Shown here one piece after another: positions 1 to 7,260 of a stretch of 15,768 nucleotides of DNA; position 1 is the first letter of the stretch, and each line of letters begins with the position of its first letter. The stretch is taken from NCBI GenBank assembly GCA_021202715.1, contig JAJQCL010000010.1, positions 1 to 15,768 on the forward strand. Reading direction: 5' to 3'. Source of the DNA: Lachnospiraceae bacterium (GTDB taxonomy: Bacteria; Bacillota; Clostridia; Lachnospirales; Lachnospiraceae). Under the pieces are notes generated by a model. The model was not told the DNA's origin. It did no database searches and worked only from the letters and a program-made list of their open reading frames with translations. The translations under genes were made by a program, and so were the position numbers.

Positions 1-2
1 GC

Positions 3-1136
3 GGTTATGATCTCATCGTCGATGCCATGCTGGGAACGGGGCTTTCCCGGATGGGCAGCGGGAAGATCAGCGACTGCATGGATGCGGTAAATGCGGCAGG
101 GGCTTTTGTTGTGGCGGTGGATACGCCCAGCGGCATTTCGGCCGACACCGGCTGTGTTCTCGGAAATGCTGTAGAGGCACATCTGACCGTGACGTTTGAA
201 TATGCAAAGCGGGGGTTGGTGCTCTTTCCCGGCGCGCGCTATGCAGGGGAATGTGTAGTGCGGAGCATTGGTATCCTGCCGCAGGGTCTGGAGGAGGCCG
301 AACCCGGCGCTTTCACCCTCTCGCCGGAAGATCTGGCGGAGCTCCCCGTGCGGCCGCAGGATTCCAACAAGGGCACCTTCGGCCGGGTGCTGGTGGTGGC
401 CGGTTCCCGCAATATGGCGGGCGCGGCGATCCTGGCCGGGGAGGCGGCGTACCGGGCAGGCGCCGGTCTGGTGCGTATCTGTACGCCGGAGTGCAACCGA
501 CAGATCGTGCAGACAGCGCTGCCGGAGGCGCTTTTTACTCCCTGTGGAGAAGAATTCTCGATGGAGCAGATGGAAGAGCTGTGCCGGTGGGCAAGTGCCA
601 TTGTCGTGGGACCGGGACTGGGAACCGGATCTGCGGCCGCGCAGACACTTCGCTACATCCTGCAGTACGGAGAAGTGCCCACGGTAGTGGATGCTGACGG
701 GCTGAATCTCCTCGCTGCGAAGCCGGAGCTGCGTGAGCTGCTGCGGGAGAACTGCATCCTGACGCCTCATCTGGGGGAGATGTCCCGTCTCACGGGAAAG
801 CCCATCGCGAATATCCGCACGGATGTCGTCGGCTGCGCGCTGGATTATGCGGCGCATCAGGGAGTGATTCTGGTGCAGAAGGATGCACGGACGGTGGTGG
901 CAGCCCCGGACGGGAAGACCTGTTATATCAATACCTGTGGGAATTCCGGCATGTCGACGGGGGGCAGCGGAGATGTACTCTCCGGGATCCTCGGCGGCCT
1001 TCTGGCCGGAGGGATGGAGCCGCAGCGGGCGGCCGTCTGGGGTGTGCTGATGCATGCCTGTGCCGGAGATCGTGCGGCAGCAGACCGCGGTGAGCGGGCT
1101 ATGCTGGCCGGAGATATCCTGGCACACCTGCGGTGA
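3..1136 (+). CDS. nnrD: Bifunctional NAD(P)H-hydrate epimerase / ADP-dependent NAD(P)HX dehydratase, 5' end missing
   Basis: This enzyme repairs hydrated NADH and NADPH: the N-terminal YjeF_N (NnrE) domain epimerises NAD(P)HX and the C-terminal NnrD domain dehydrates it with ADP or ATP. The frame is open from base 3 and already reads as conserved YjeF_N sequence (YDLIVDAMLGTGL), so the ATG at 27 is internal and the true start lies outside the window. After it come VDTPSGISADTG and the end of the epimerase domain. The dehydratase domain begins near KGTFGRVLVVAGS, with VVDADGLNLLA, LTPHLGEMSRLTG and the nucleotide-binding GNSGMSTGGSGDVLSG. The stop is 65 bases before alr; this pairing is common in Firmicutes (for example acpS-nnrD-alr). 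The fold assignment is secure. Which half is fully active cannot be judged without the missing part. Confidence 0.93.
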   Translation, partial: GYDLIVDAMLGTGLSRMGSGKISDCMDAVNAAGAFVVAVDTPSGISADTGCVLGNAVEAHLTVTFEYAKRGLVLFPGARYAGECVVRSIGILPQGLEEAEPGAFTLSPEDLAELPVRPQDSNKGTFGRVLVVAGSRNMAGAAILAGEAAYRAGAGLVRICTPECNRQIVQTALPEALFTPCGEEFSMEQMEELCRWASAIVVGPGLGTGSAAAQTLRYILQYGEVPTVVDADGLNLLAAKPELRELLRENCILTPHLGEMSRLTGKPIANIRTDVVGCALDYAAHQGVILVQKDARTVVAAPDGKTCYINTCGNSGMSTGGSGDVLSGILGGLLAGGMEPQRAAVWGVLMHACAGDRAAADRGERAMLAGDILAHLR

Positions 1137-1201
1137 CAGAGTATGTAGACTTTCCATCTCGTCCTGTTTTCATTGTACGGGGAGTCACAGAAGGAGCAGC
1201 C

Positions 1202-2326
1202 ATGAAGTATACGAGAAGGACTTCGGTTCAAATCAATTTAGATCATATTGCGGAGAATCTGCGCCGGATCCAAGAGCGCTTTCCTGCTTCGGTCCGCACC
1301 TGTGCCGTGGTGAAGGCCGATGGCTATGGTCACGGGGCGGTGGCGGTGGCCCGAAAGCTGGAGGAGCAGACGGATTTCTTCGCGGTAGCGACCGCGGCCG
1401 AGGCGGCAGAGCTGCGGGAAGCGGGGATGAAGCGCCCGATCCTGATCCTGGGCTATTGCTGGCCGGAGGATTACGCTGAGATGATACAAAAGGAGGTTCG
1501 GCTGACGGTTTTTAAAGAATCAGATGCCCGGCTCCTGTCGGAGACAGCACTTCGGATCGGCATCCCCGCCCGTGTTCACATCAAGGTGGACACTGGGATG
1601 AGCCGCATCGGATTCGCGCCCGGCCCGGATGCGGTGGAGACGGTGCGCCGTATCCGGGCGCTGCCGGGGCTGGAGGTGGAGGGAATCTTTACGCATTTTG
1701 CCCGGGCTGACGAGGAGAACAAGGACTTCACCGAAGAACAGCTCTTTCAGTTTCAGGATTTTGTGCATCGCGTGGAAGAAGGCGCGGAGCCCATTCCCCT
1801 TCATCACTGCGCGAACAGCGCGGCTTCTCTGGAAATGCCGGAGACCTGGATGGATATGGTGCGCGTGGGAATTTCTCTGTATGGACTTTATCCTTCGGAA
1901 GAAGTAGACCATGAAACCGTCGGGCTGTTGCCGGCGCTGGAATGGAAGAGTGAGATTGTTTTTGTAAAGGATCTGGAGATGGGGAGCGGCATCAGCTACG
2001 GCCATACCCGGATCGCATTTCGTGATCTGCGGGTGGCAACGATCCCTGTGGGCTACGCCGACGGCTATCCGCGGACTCTTTCAAACTGCGGCTATGTGTT
2101 GATTCACGGGAAGCCGGCCCGCATCCTCGGGCGGGTCTGTATGGATCAGATGATGGTGGATGTGACGGAGATCCCCGAGGCCGCGGAAGGGGATGTTGTG
2201 ACGCTGATTGGCCGTGATGGTGATGCGGAGCTGCCGGTGGAGGTGCTCTCCGGGCTGAGCGGTCGATTTAATTATGAATTTGTCTGTGAGATTTCCAGGC
2301 GGGTGCCGCGGATTTATACGGGCTGA
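1202..2326 (+). CDS. alr: Alanine racemase (PLP-dependent)
   Basis: Alr interconverts L- and D-alanine in the cytoplasm and supplies D-alanine for peptidoglycan. The protein has 374 residues, the usual length. The PLP lysine is K38 in AVVKADGYGHG at the start of the TIM barrel, and the second catalytic base is Y266 in GISYGHT. Also visible are GIFTHFARAD, HCANSAA and VRVGISLYGLYP in the barrel, and CMDQMMVDVT in the C-terminal beta domain. I chose the ATG at 1202 because AAGGAG (1191-1196) sits five bases upstream and the protein then starts like other racemases (KYTRRTSVQINLDHI). An in-frame GTG at 1133 would add 23 unrelated residues and has no ribosome binding site. The gene follows nnrD with no terminator between them and is probably co-transcribed with it. 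Confidence 0.96.
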   Translation: MKYTRRTSVQINLDHIAENLRRIQERFPASVRTCAVVKADGYGHGAVAVARKLEEQTDFFAVATAAEAAELREAGMKRPILILGYCWPEDYAEMIQKEVRLTVFKESDARLLSETALRIGIPARVHIKVDTGMSRIGFAPGPDAVETVRRIRALPGLEVEGIFTHFARADEENKDFTEEQLFQFQDFVHRVEEGAEPIPLHHCANSAASLEMPETWMDMVRVGISLYGLYPSEEVDHETVGLLPALEWKSEIVFVKDLEMGSGISYGHTRIAFRDLRVATIPVGYADGYPRTLSNCGYVLIHGKPARILGRVCMDQMMVDVTEIPEAAEGDVVTLIGRDGDAELPVEVLSGLSGRFNYEFVCEISRRVPRIYTG

Positions 2327-2371
2327 CAGGAACTGCCGCAGCGAAATATTGCCTGGTGGAAACACCCGGTA

Positions 2372-2401
2372 TGAATATTTTTTGCGATCTGGTTTATACT
2401 G
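2372..2401 (+). promoter_or_regulatory. Predicted forespore sigma-G (or sigma-F) promoter for the spore protein gene
   Basis: GAATA (2373-2377, within TGAATA) matches the sigma-G -35 consensus fully. After 17 bases TATACTG (2395-2401) matches five of seven positions of the -10 consensus CATACTA. The expected start is near 2408, about 33 bases before the ATG. Because the downstream product is a spore protein, the match has biological support. TATACT could also serve sigma-A, but there is no TTGACA-like -35. Confidence 0.6.
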
Positions 2402-2440
2402 GCAGTATCGGAAAATCTGAGGGCAGAGCAGGAGGATGTC

Positions 2441-2689
2441 ATGAAGAGTGCAAAGAAGCCGGAAGGTCTGGATCTGACCTGCCTGACGGATGAAGATCGG
2501 GTGAAGCTGGAGATCGCGGAGGAGATCGGCGTCTTCGACAAGGTTGTTGCCGGAGGCTGGCGGTGCCTTTCAGCCCGGGAGTCCGGGCGGATCGGCGGGA
2601 TCCTCAGCCGCCGCCGCAGGCAGGAACGGGCGCAGCAGGCGCAGAGCGCAAACACGGAAGAACAGATGTCAGGCCGCAGCGAAACCTAA
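2441..2689 (+). CDS. Small acid-soluble spore protein, alpha/beta-type family (SspF-like)
   Basis: These proteins coat spore DNA in the forespore, protect it from UV and heat, and are degraded by the protease GPR at germination. The 82-residue product contains LEIAEEIGVFDKV (23-35), resembling the GPR cleavage region with predicted cut E24/I25. Then follow AGGWRCLSARESGRIGG and an arginine cluster. This matches the SspF/SspH subgroup (compare ELAKDLGFYDTVKNGGW in B. subtilis SspF) better than classic SspA/B. AGGAGG at 2430-2435 is five bases from the ATG. Unusual points are about 25 extra C-terminal residues rich in Arg, Gln and Ser, and two cysteines (C14, C42). A predicted sigma-G promoter lies upstream. 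The family call is from motif recall; the exact subgroup is uncertain. Confidence 0.8.
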   Translation: MKSAKKPEGLDLTCLTDEDRVKLEIAEEIGVFDKVVAGGWRCLSARESGRIGGILSRRRRQERAQQAQSANTEEQMSGRSET

Positions 2690-2721
2690 GGTGTGGTGAA
2701 CGGAGACGGGAGGCAGAGACA

Positions 2722-3282
2722 ATGAACGAAAGACCAAAGAAAATGGAACGTGAGAAGACGCAGGCCGTAATGATCGACATGCAGGAGAGGCTGCTTCCTG
2801 CGATGGAGCGGACAGAGGAAATCTGTGAAAAGACGGAAATGCTCCTTCGCGGTCTGCGAATTCTGGAAGTTCCGCTGATCGTGACGCAGCAGTATACCCG
2901 GGGACTGGGTCAGACCGAAGAGAGACTTCGGGAGGCCGCCGGGACGGAAGCCTGTGTGGAGAAGCTGTCCTTCAGCTGTTTTCCGGAACCGGACTTCCGG
3001 GAAGCACTGGAAGCCCATCCGGAACGGAATGCCGTGCTGCTGTTCGGCGTGGAGACCCATGTCTGTGTGCTGCAGACGGCGCTCGATCTGCTGGCTACCG
3101 GGCGTGAGGTCTTTGTCGTCTGTGACTGCGTGGATTCACGCCGCGGCAGTGATCGGGAAATCGCGCTGCGCCGCCTGGAGGCGGCCGGGGCGTTCCTCAC
3201 CACCGCGGAGTCGGCGCTTTTTGAGTTGCTGGGTCAGGCCGGGAGCGACACTTTTAAGAAGATCTCGAAGCTGGTAAAGTAG
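2722..3282 (+). CDS. Isochorismatase-family cysteine hydrolase
   Basis: The 186-residue product has the isochorismatase/nicotinamidase Rossmann-like fold and its Asp-Lys-Cys triad: D19 in VMIDMQERLLP, K81 in CVEKLSFSCF, and C115 in GVETHVCVLQTALDL just after the conserved cis-peptide region. Such enzymes hydrolyse C-N or C-O bonds in small molecules. The compact single domain and the VETHVC signature resemble the YcaC-like uncharacterised group rather than true nicotinamidases, and I see no obvious metal-binding histidine set. Substrate is unknown. The ATG at 2722 has GGGAGG (2708-2713) eight bases upstream. A longer frame from 2563 overlaps the spore protein gene and lacks family similarity there. 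The gene is 32 bases after the spore protein gene with no terminator between, so it may be expressed in the forespore. Confidence 0.85.
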   Translation: MNERPKKMEREKTQAVMIDMQERLLPAMERTEEICEKTEMLLRGLRILEVPLIVTQQYTRGLGQTEERLREAAGTEACVEKLSFSCFPEPDFREALEAHPERNAVLLFGVETHVCVLQTALDLLATGREVFVVCDCVDSRRGSDREIALRRLEAAGAFLTTAESALFELLGQAGSDTFKKISKLVK

Positions 3283-3290
3283 GAAAAAGA

Positions 3291-3340
3291 AAAAAGACAG
3301 GCAGACATTTCTTTTCAGGAACGTGCTGCCTGTCTTTTTT
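3291..3340. terminator. Bidirectional intrinsic terminator between convergent genes
   Basis: A perfect 14-base inverted repeat (3291-3304 and 3326-3339) has a core of GACAGGCAG / CTGCCTGTC and a 21-base loop. The right arm ends in six T residues (3335-3340) for the + strand hydrolase. The A-rich left flank (3284-3295) gives a matching U tract on the - strand, for the convergent Ppx/GppA gene. Confidence 0.9.
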
Positions 3341-3438
3341 GCGCAGGACTGTGGAAGATTTTTCCGGCTGACGTTGGACGCAGCTTTAGCGCGGCGGGCA
3401 GGAGTCGAAAAATCATCATCTTCTCGATGGAGAAATCT

Positions 3439-4380
3439 TTACAGGGAATTCTGCAGGGAGTTCTGCGAGGCCGTTCCCTCCGGGATCACCTTCCGGGTCA
3501 GATATCCCTCGCGGATGCCGTATCCGTTGATGAGAATCTCCTTGCATTCAGTCTTGCGCACCAGTGTGTTCATGATGATGAGCCCGGGGATCAGCGTATG
3601 GATCCGATCTGGGCAGGTCTTCAGGATCTGATTCTGATAGTCCTGCGGTCTCTGGCAGAGTCCGGCCATGAACCGGCGGAAGACCGGCGCGGGGATGACC
3701 TGATTCTCTGCGGGAAAATGCTCCAGATCGTTCAGGAGCTTCAGCGCGGCACGGACAGAGCCGCCGACCCCGCAGAGGGTCTCTGTGTGAAGAATCTGAT
3801 GAGAATTTTCCACCGTACGTTCCAGCTCGTCGTAAACGCGCCCCTTCATGGCGACGATTTCACTCTTCTTGGGAAGAATATGTCCCACATATTGGTTAAA
3901 CAGGTTCAGACAACCGATCTTCATACAATCAGACAGGCCCGGCTGGCCCCCGGCGAAAGTGACAATCTCAGTTCTGCCGCCGCCGCCATCGAAGACCATC
4001 CCCTCCGCGACCTCTGACTGGCAGAGAACCCCGTAGAAATCATAAAGACCCTCATCCCGGCCGGAGACGACATCGACCGGATAACCGGTTTCCTGAAAGA
4101 TTTCCGCCACAGCCTCTTCCGTATTGTCAATGTTCCTCAGAGAAGCCGTGGCGAAGACCGCCGTTCTGTCGATCGGGAACTGATTCAGGAGTCCCTGGAA
4201 GCGGTTGAGAACCTGACAGGCAACCTGAATCCCCTCCCGGGTCATGATATCATTTTCTATATAGTTGGCCAGCCCTGCCCGCTCTTTGACGGCAAACAGG
4301 CGGCGAAACTGAGTTCCCTCGGCCTGATAGACCGACAGGCGGATGGTGTTGGAACCAACGTCCACAATGGCATATTTCAT
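3439..4380 (-). CDS. Ppx/GppA-family phosphatase (short, single-module form)
   Basis: Members of this actin-like ATPase superfamily hydrolyse polyphosphate (exopolyphosphatase) or pppGpp. The 313-residue product carries the first phosphate loop in VDVGSNTIRLSVY (6-18), TAVFATASLRNIDN (73-86), SGRDEGLYDF (106-115) holding the probable catalytic glutamate E110, and the second phosphate loop DGGGGRTEIV (131-140). CGVGGSVRA lies in the second subdomain. It ends after this module and lacks the C-terminal HD-like half of E. coli Ppx and GppA (about 500 residues); this short form is common in Firmicutes. On the - strand GGAAGGAG is about nine bases before the ATG. It is divergent from ppk1, which favours a polyphosphate role, but pppGpp hydrolysis cannot be excluded. 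Confidence 0.88.
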   Translation of the reverse strand: MKYAIVDVGSNTIRLSVYQAEGTQFRRLFAVKERAGLANYIENDIMTREGIQVACQVLNRFQGLLNQFPIDRTAVFATASLRNIDNTEEAVAEIFQETGYPVDVVSGRDEGLYDFYGVLCQSEVAEGMVFDGGGGRTEIVTFAGGQPGLSDCMKIGCLNLFNQYVGHILPKKSEIVAMKGRVYDELERTVENSHQILHTETLCGVGGSVRAALKLLNDLEHFPAENQVIPAPVFRRFMAGLCQRPQDYQNQILKTCPDRIHTLIPGLIIMNTLVRKTECKEILINGYGIREGYLTRKVIPEGTASQNSLQNSL

Positions 4381-4488
4381 AGAAGTAATTCTCCTTCCTG
4401 CAAATCCATATTGACTCGTTCTTTACGGCTATTCCTTAAACGGTCATACTTTTTGTCGTTCACTATAGCGCCTTTGCCTAAGAGCGGC

Positions 4489-4526
4489 CTTATAATTTTG
4501 TGAAATACGGGTAAGATTTATGTAAA
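4489..4526 (-). promoter_or_regulatory. Candidate PhoP-box array and promoter for the Ppx/GppA gene
   Basis: Read on the - strand, TTTACA (4526-4521), CTTACC (4515-4510) and TTCACA (4504-4499) start exactly 11 bases apart. Four bases later comes a -10-like TATAAG (4494-4489). Tandem TT(A/T/C)ACA boxes at about 11-base spacing next to the -10 are the arrangement of PhoP boxes in Bacillus. No good sigma-A -35 is present, which fits an activator-dependent promoter. The leader would be about 100 bases. No experimental support is available. Confidence 0.45.
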
Positions 4527-4565
4527 GTGCGGGAAATATTTTTCTGCCTGGAAGCACAGATAGAA

Positions 4566-4593
4566 TTTACCGGATTTTTACATTTGGTATAGG
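4566..4593 (+). promoter_or_regulatory. Candidate PhoP-box pair and promoter for ppk1
   Basis: TTTACC (4566-4571) and TTTACA (4577-4582) are direct repeats starting 11 bases apart, followed after five bases by the -10-like TATAGG (4588-4593). The start would be near 4600, about 85 bases before the ppk1 ATG. The geometry mirrors the array on the other strand. Only two boxes are visible here, so it is weaker than the - strand array. Confidence 0.4.
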
Positions 4594-4684
4594 TTTCTCT
4601 GATAGCAGAGGAGACGGCGGCGGCGCTACAATGAGGACGTGATCCTACAAAAGAAGACGTGTAAGCCGTCGGGAGGCAGATAAC

Positions 4685-6721
4685 ATGGAAACCAACTGTT
4701 ACGAGAACCGGGAGCTTTCCTGGCTGCGCTTTAACGAGCGTGTGCTGGAGGAAGCCGTGACGCCGGAGAATCCCCTGTGTGAGCAGATGTCCTTTTTGTC
4801 CATCTTTCAGAGCAATCTGGATGAATTTTTCATGGTGCGGGTGGGAACCCTGTACGACAGGATGCTTCTGCCGGAGGAGATTCGCGACTCCAAGATGAAC
4901 ATGACCTGCGAGGAACAGCTCGCCGCGATTTTCCGTGAGACCCGGAAGATGTCGGAGAGAAAGGATGCGGTCTATCGCGACATCCGCAACAAGATGGCCC
5001 GTGAGGGTGTGAGCATTTTTGACTTCAAAGACCTGACTCTTGAAGAGGGGGAGTATCTGCGGAAATATTTTGACAGTGAAGTGAAACCGCTGCTGTCTCC
5101 CCAGATTATCGGAAAAAAACAGCCCTTCCCGTTTCTGAAGAATAAGGAAATCTATGCTGTGGTGGTGCTGGAAAAGAAGGGCAGCGAGAAGATGGGCATC
5201 GTGCCCTGCACGGACGGAATCCTGCCTCAACTGGTAGCGCTGCCCGGTGAGCCGCGCCGCTTTATGCTGATGAAGGAGCTGATCCTGCATTTTGTCCCGG
5301 ATATCTTTGAGCGCTATGAGATCCGCAGCAAATCGCTGATCCGCATCATCCGCAGCGCGGACATCTTCCCGGAAGAAGAAGAGATGGATTATCGGCGCGT
5401 CATGGAACGGATGGTGCGCACAAGGCGCAGACTCCAGCCGGTGAAGCTGGAATATTCCCGCCTGATGGATCCGGCAGTCCTCACAGAGCTGTGTCATTAT
5501 CTGGGACTTTCCCGGGATCAGATCTTTTATTCGGAAGCGCCGCTGGATCTCTCCTTCCTGTCGGAGATACGGGATGTCCTCCATGAACGGCGGGAACTCT
5601 TTTACCCGCGCCGTGTGCCTCAGATTCCGCCGGAATTCGCAGGCGCAGATTCCATGATCCGTCTGGTGCAGGAAAAGGATCGTCTCTTGGCCTATCCATT
5701 TGAGAGCATCGATCCGTTCCTGAATCTCCTGCGGGAAGCTGCCGATGATCCGCGGGTCGCTTCCATCAAGATCAGTCTTTATCGGGTGGCCAGCAACAGC
5801 GAGATCGCCAAATCGCTGATCCGCGCCTCTGAGAACGGCAAGGAGGTTCTGGTGGTGGTGGAGCTGCGGGCCCGCTTCGACGAACAGAACAATATTGAGT
5901 GGTCCCGCCGCCTGGAGGAAGCCGGATGCCGCATCCTCTACGGTCTGGATTATATGAAGGTCCATTCCAAACTTTGCCTGATCACGATGAAGGAGGAGGG
6001 AGAGATCCGCACGATCACGCAGATCGGCACGGGAAATTATAATGAGAAGACCTCCAAGCTCTATACCGATCTGTCCCTGATGACGGCCGACCCGGAGATC
6101 GGCCGGGATGCGAACCAGGTCTTCGCAGCGCTGTGCATGGATCAGGTCGTGGAAGATACAAAATATCTGATGGTAGCTCCTACATGCCTTCAAAGCCGGA
6201 TTCTGGAGAAGATCGACGGTCAGATCGAGATTTCTCGAAACGGCGGGCACGGCTACGTGGGCGTGAAGATCAATTCTCTGGCGGACAAGGTGATTCTGGA
6301 TAAATTCATTGAGGCCTCTCAGGCCGGTGTCCAGATCGAGCTCATCGTCCGCGGCATCTGCTGCCTGATCCCGGGGATTCCCGGTCTGACGGAGAATATC
6401 ACGATCCGCAGCATTGTGGGACGCTATCTGGAGCATTCCCGTATCTATATATTCGGGGATGAGGTATACATTTCCTCGGCTGATTTCATGTCCCGGAATA
6501 CCAAACGCCGGGTCGAAGTGGCGGCGCCGGTCCGGGATGAGGACGTCCGCCGCAGAATCCGCCGTATGTTTGATGTAATCATGCGTGACAATGTAAAGGC
6601 ACGGATCCGGCACGCGGACGGCAGCTATGTCCGGGCCGTGGCGGAGGAACCGTATGTCAATTCCCAGGAGGTCTTCTTCGAGGAGGCTTATCTGGAATCG
6701 GGACGCCTGCCCGGTAAATGA
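4685..6721 (+). CDS. ppk1: Polyphosphate kinase 1
   Basis: PPK1 reversibly transfers the gamma phosphate of ATP to a growing inorganic polyphosphate chain. The 678-residue protein is of normal length. In order it has the N domain (NRELSWLRFNERVLEEA, then SNLDEFFMVRVG), a head domain, and two phospholipase-D-like C domains. The autophosphorylated histidine is H427 in VHSKLCLI and the second active-site histidine is H584 in LEHSRIYIF; each is eight residues before its E. coli counterpart (H435, H592). IGTGNYNEKTSKLYTDL and SADFMSRNTKRRVEV are also clear. GGGAGG at 4670-4675 precedes the ATG. The gene is divergent from the Ppx/GppA gene and shares its upstream region. No obvious terminator follows. 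Confidence 0.97.
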   Translation: METNCYENRELSWLRFNERVLEEAVTPENPLCEQMSFLSIFQSNLDEFFMVRVGTLYDRMLLPEEIRDSKMNMTCEEQLAAIFRETRKMSERKDAVYRDIRNKMAREGVSIFDFKDLTLEEGEYLRKYFDSEVKPLLSPQIIGKKQPFPFLKNKEIYAVVVLEKKGSEKMGIVPCTDGILPQLVALPGEPRRFMLMKELILHFVPDIFERYEIRSKSLIRIIRSADIFPEEEEMDYRRVMERMVRTRRRLQPVKLEYSRLMDPAVLTELCHYLGLSRDQIFYSEAPLDLSFLSEIRDVLHERRELFYPRRVPQIPPEFAGADSMIRLVQEKDRLLAYPFESIDPFLNLLREAADDPRVASIKISLYRVASNSEIAKSLIRASENGKEVLVVVELRARFDEQNNIEWSRRLEEAGCRILYGLDYMKVHSKLCLITMKEEGEIRTITQIGTGNYNEKTSKLYTDLSLMTADPEIGRDANQVFAALCMDQVVEDTKYLMVAPTCLQSRILEKIDGQIEISRNGGHGYVGVKINSLADKVILDKFIEASQAGVQIELIVRGICCLIPGIPGLTENITIRSIVGRYLEHSRIYIFGDEVYISSADFMSRNTKRRVEVAAPVRDEDVRRRIRRMFDVIMRDNVKARIRHADGSYVRAVAEEPYVNSQEVFFEEAYLESGRLPGK

Positions 6722-6801
6722 AGGGGAGGAGGCCGACGGCTCACTGCCTGGCTGAGTTCCTGGCTGCCGTGGAGAAAACGCAGCGAACTTCAAAAAAACG
6801 G

Positions 6802-6830
6802 TTGAAGGATGCACGCTGAAATGTTACTAT
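6802..6830 (+). promoter_or_regulatory. Probable sigma-A promoter (extended -10) for the AI-2E family gene
   Basis: TTGAAG (6802-6807), 17 bases, then TACTAT (6825-6830) preceded by TG at 6822-6823. Each hexamer matches four of six positions and the extended TGn motif adds strength. The start is predicted near 6837, giving a leader of about 95 bases before the ATG at 6931. Confidence 0.5.
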
Positions 6831-6863
6831 AGATAAACAGCTAAAAATGGTGTGTATCTATAG
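6827..6863. repeat. Nine-base inverted repeat at the predicted transcription start
   Basis: CTATAGATA (6827-6835) and TATCTATAG (6855-6863) are perfect inverted repeats separated by 19 bases. The left arm overlaps the -10 box and the start site, so it could be a repressor operator or a hairpin at the extreme 5' end of the message. There is no T tract, so it is not a terminator. Confidence 0.45.
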
Positions 6864-6930
6864 GGACAATGCACATGATCGCGCGTTGTTGCAACTTGTT
6901 CCTTCGGCATATGAAGAGGGGTGCGCTTTC

Positions 6931-7260
6931 ATGAAAGAGAAATATAAAGAACAGCTGACGCTGATTCTGACAGGATTCGTCATCATTGCGCTGGGAATCC
7001 TGTTTTTTTTCCTGATTTTCCGGGCGGATTCGGTGCGCAAAGCCATCAGCAGCCTGATCGACATTCTGATGCCTTTCATTTATGGTGTCGTTATTGCTTA
7101 TCTGCTGCGCCCAACCTGCAATTTTTTTGAGAAGAACCTGCGGATCCTCAGCCGGAAGCTCTGGAAGAAGGAGCGGAGAGGACTATGCGTGGGATTATCG
7201 ATCGCTCTGAGCTTCCTCCTGTTTTTTCTGATTGTTTATCTTCTTCTCGCCATGACATGA
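6931..7260 (+). CDS. AI-2E/PerM-family transporter, N-terminal fragment (frame broken)
   Basis: This 109-residue piece is the first part of an AI-2E family (PerM/YueF-like) membrane protein. Three hydrophobic segments are visible at about 10-30, 43-60 (MPFIYGVVIAYLLRP, a conserved family stretch) and 87-107, with a basic loop (SRKLWKKERR) between the last two. The third segment should run straight into MIPQLL, but the frame stops at TGA (7258-7260) two codons after LLLA. The continuation is in another frame and is listed separately. GAAGAGGGG (6912-6920) precedes the ATG at 6931. An in-frame ATG at 6847 has no ribosome binding site and adds a non-family N terminus. Members are implicated in autoinducer-2 export or Na+/H+ exchange; the role here is unknown. 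Confidence 0.75.
   Translation: MKEKYKEQLTLILTGFVIIALGILFFFLIFRADSVRKAISSLIDILMPFIYGVVIAYLLRPTCNFFEKNLRILSRKLWKKERRGLCVGLSIALSFLLFFLIVYLLLAMT

Noticed and set aside
1133..1201. Upstream GTG start for alanine racemase overlapping the nnrD stop
   Set aside because: The extra 23 residues are not racemase-like, and a good AAGGAG serves the ATG at 1202.
6722..6800. Terminator after ppk1
   Set aside because: ACGGC/GCCGT and a repeated CCTGGCTG are present, but there is no compact stem followed by a T tract.
4490..6814. 774-codon open frame on the - strand
   Set aside because: It lies antisense to ppk1, has no recognisable domains and a His/Gln/Leu/Arg-rich composition typical of mirror frames in GC-rich genes; ppk1 has both catalytic histidines.
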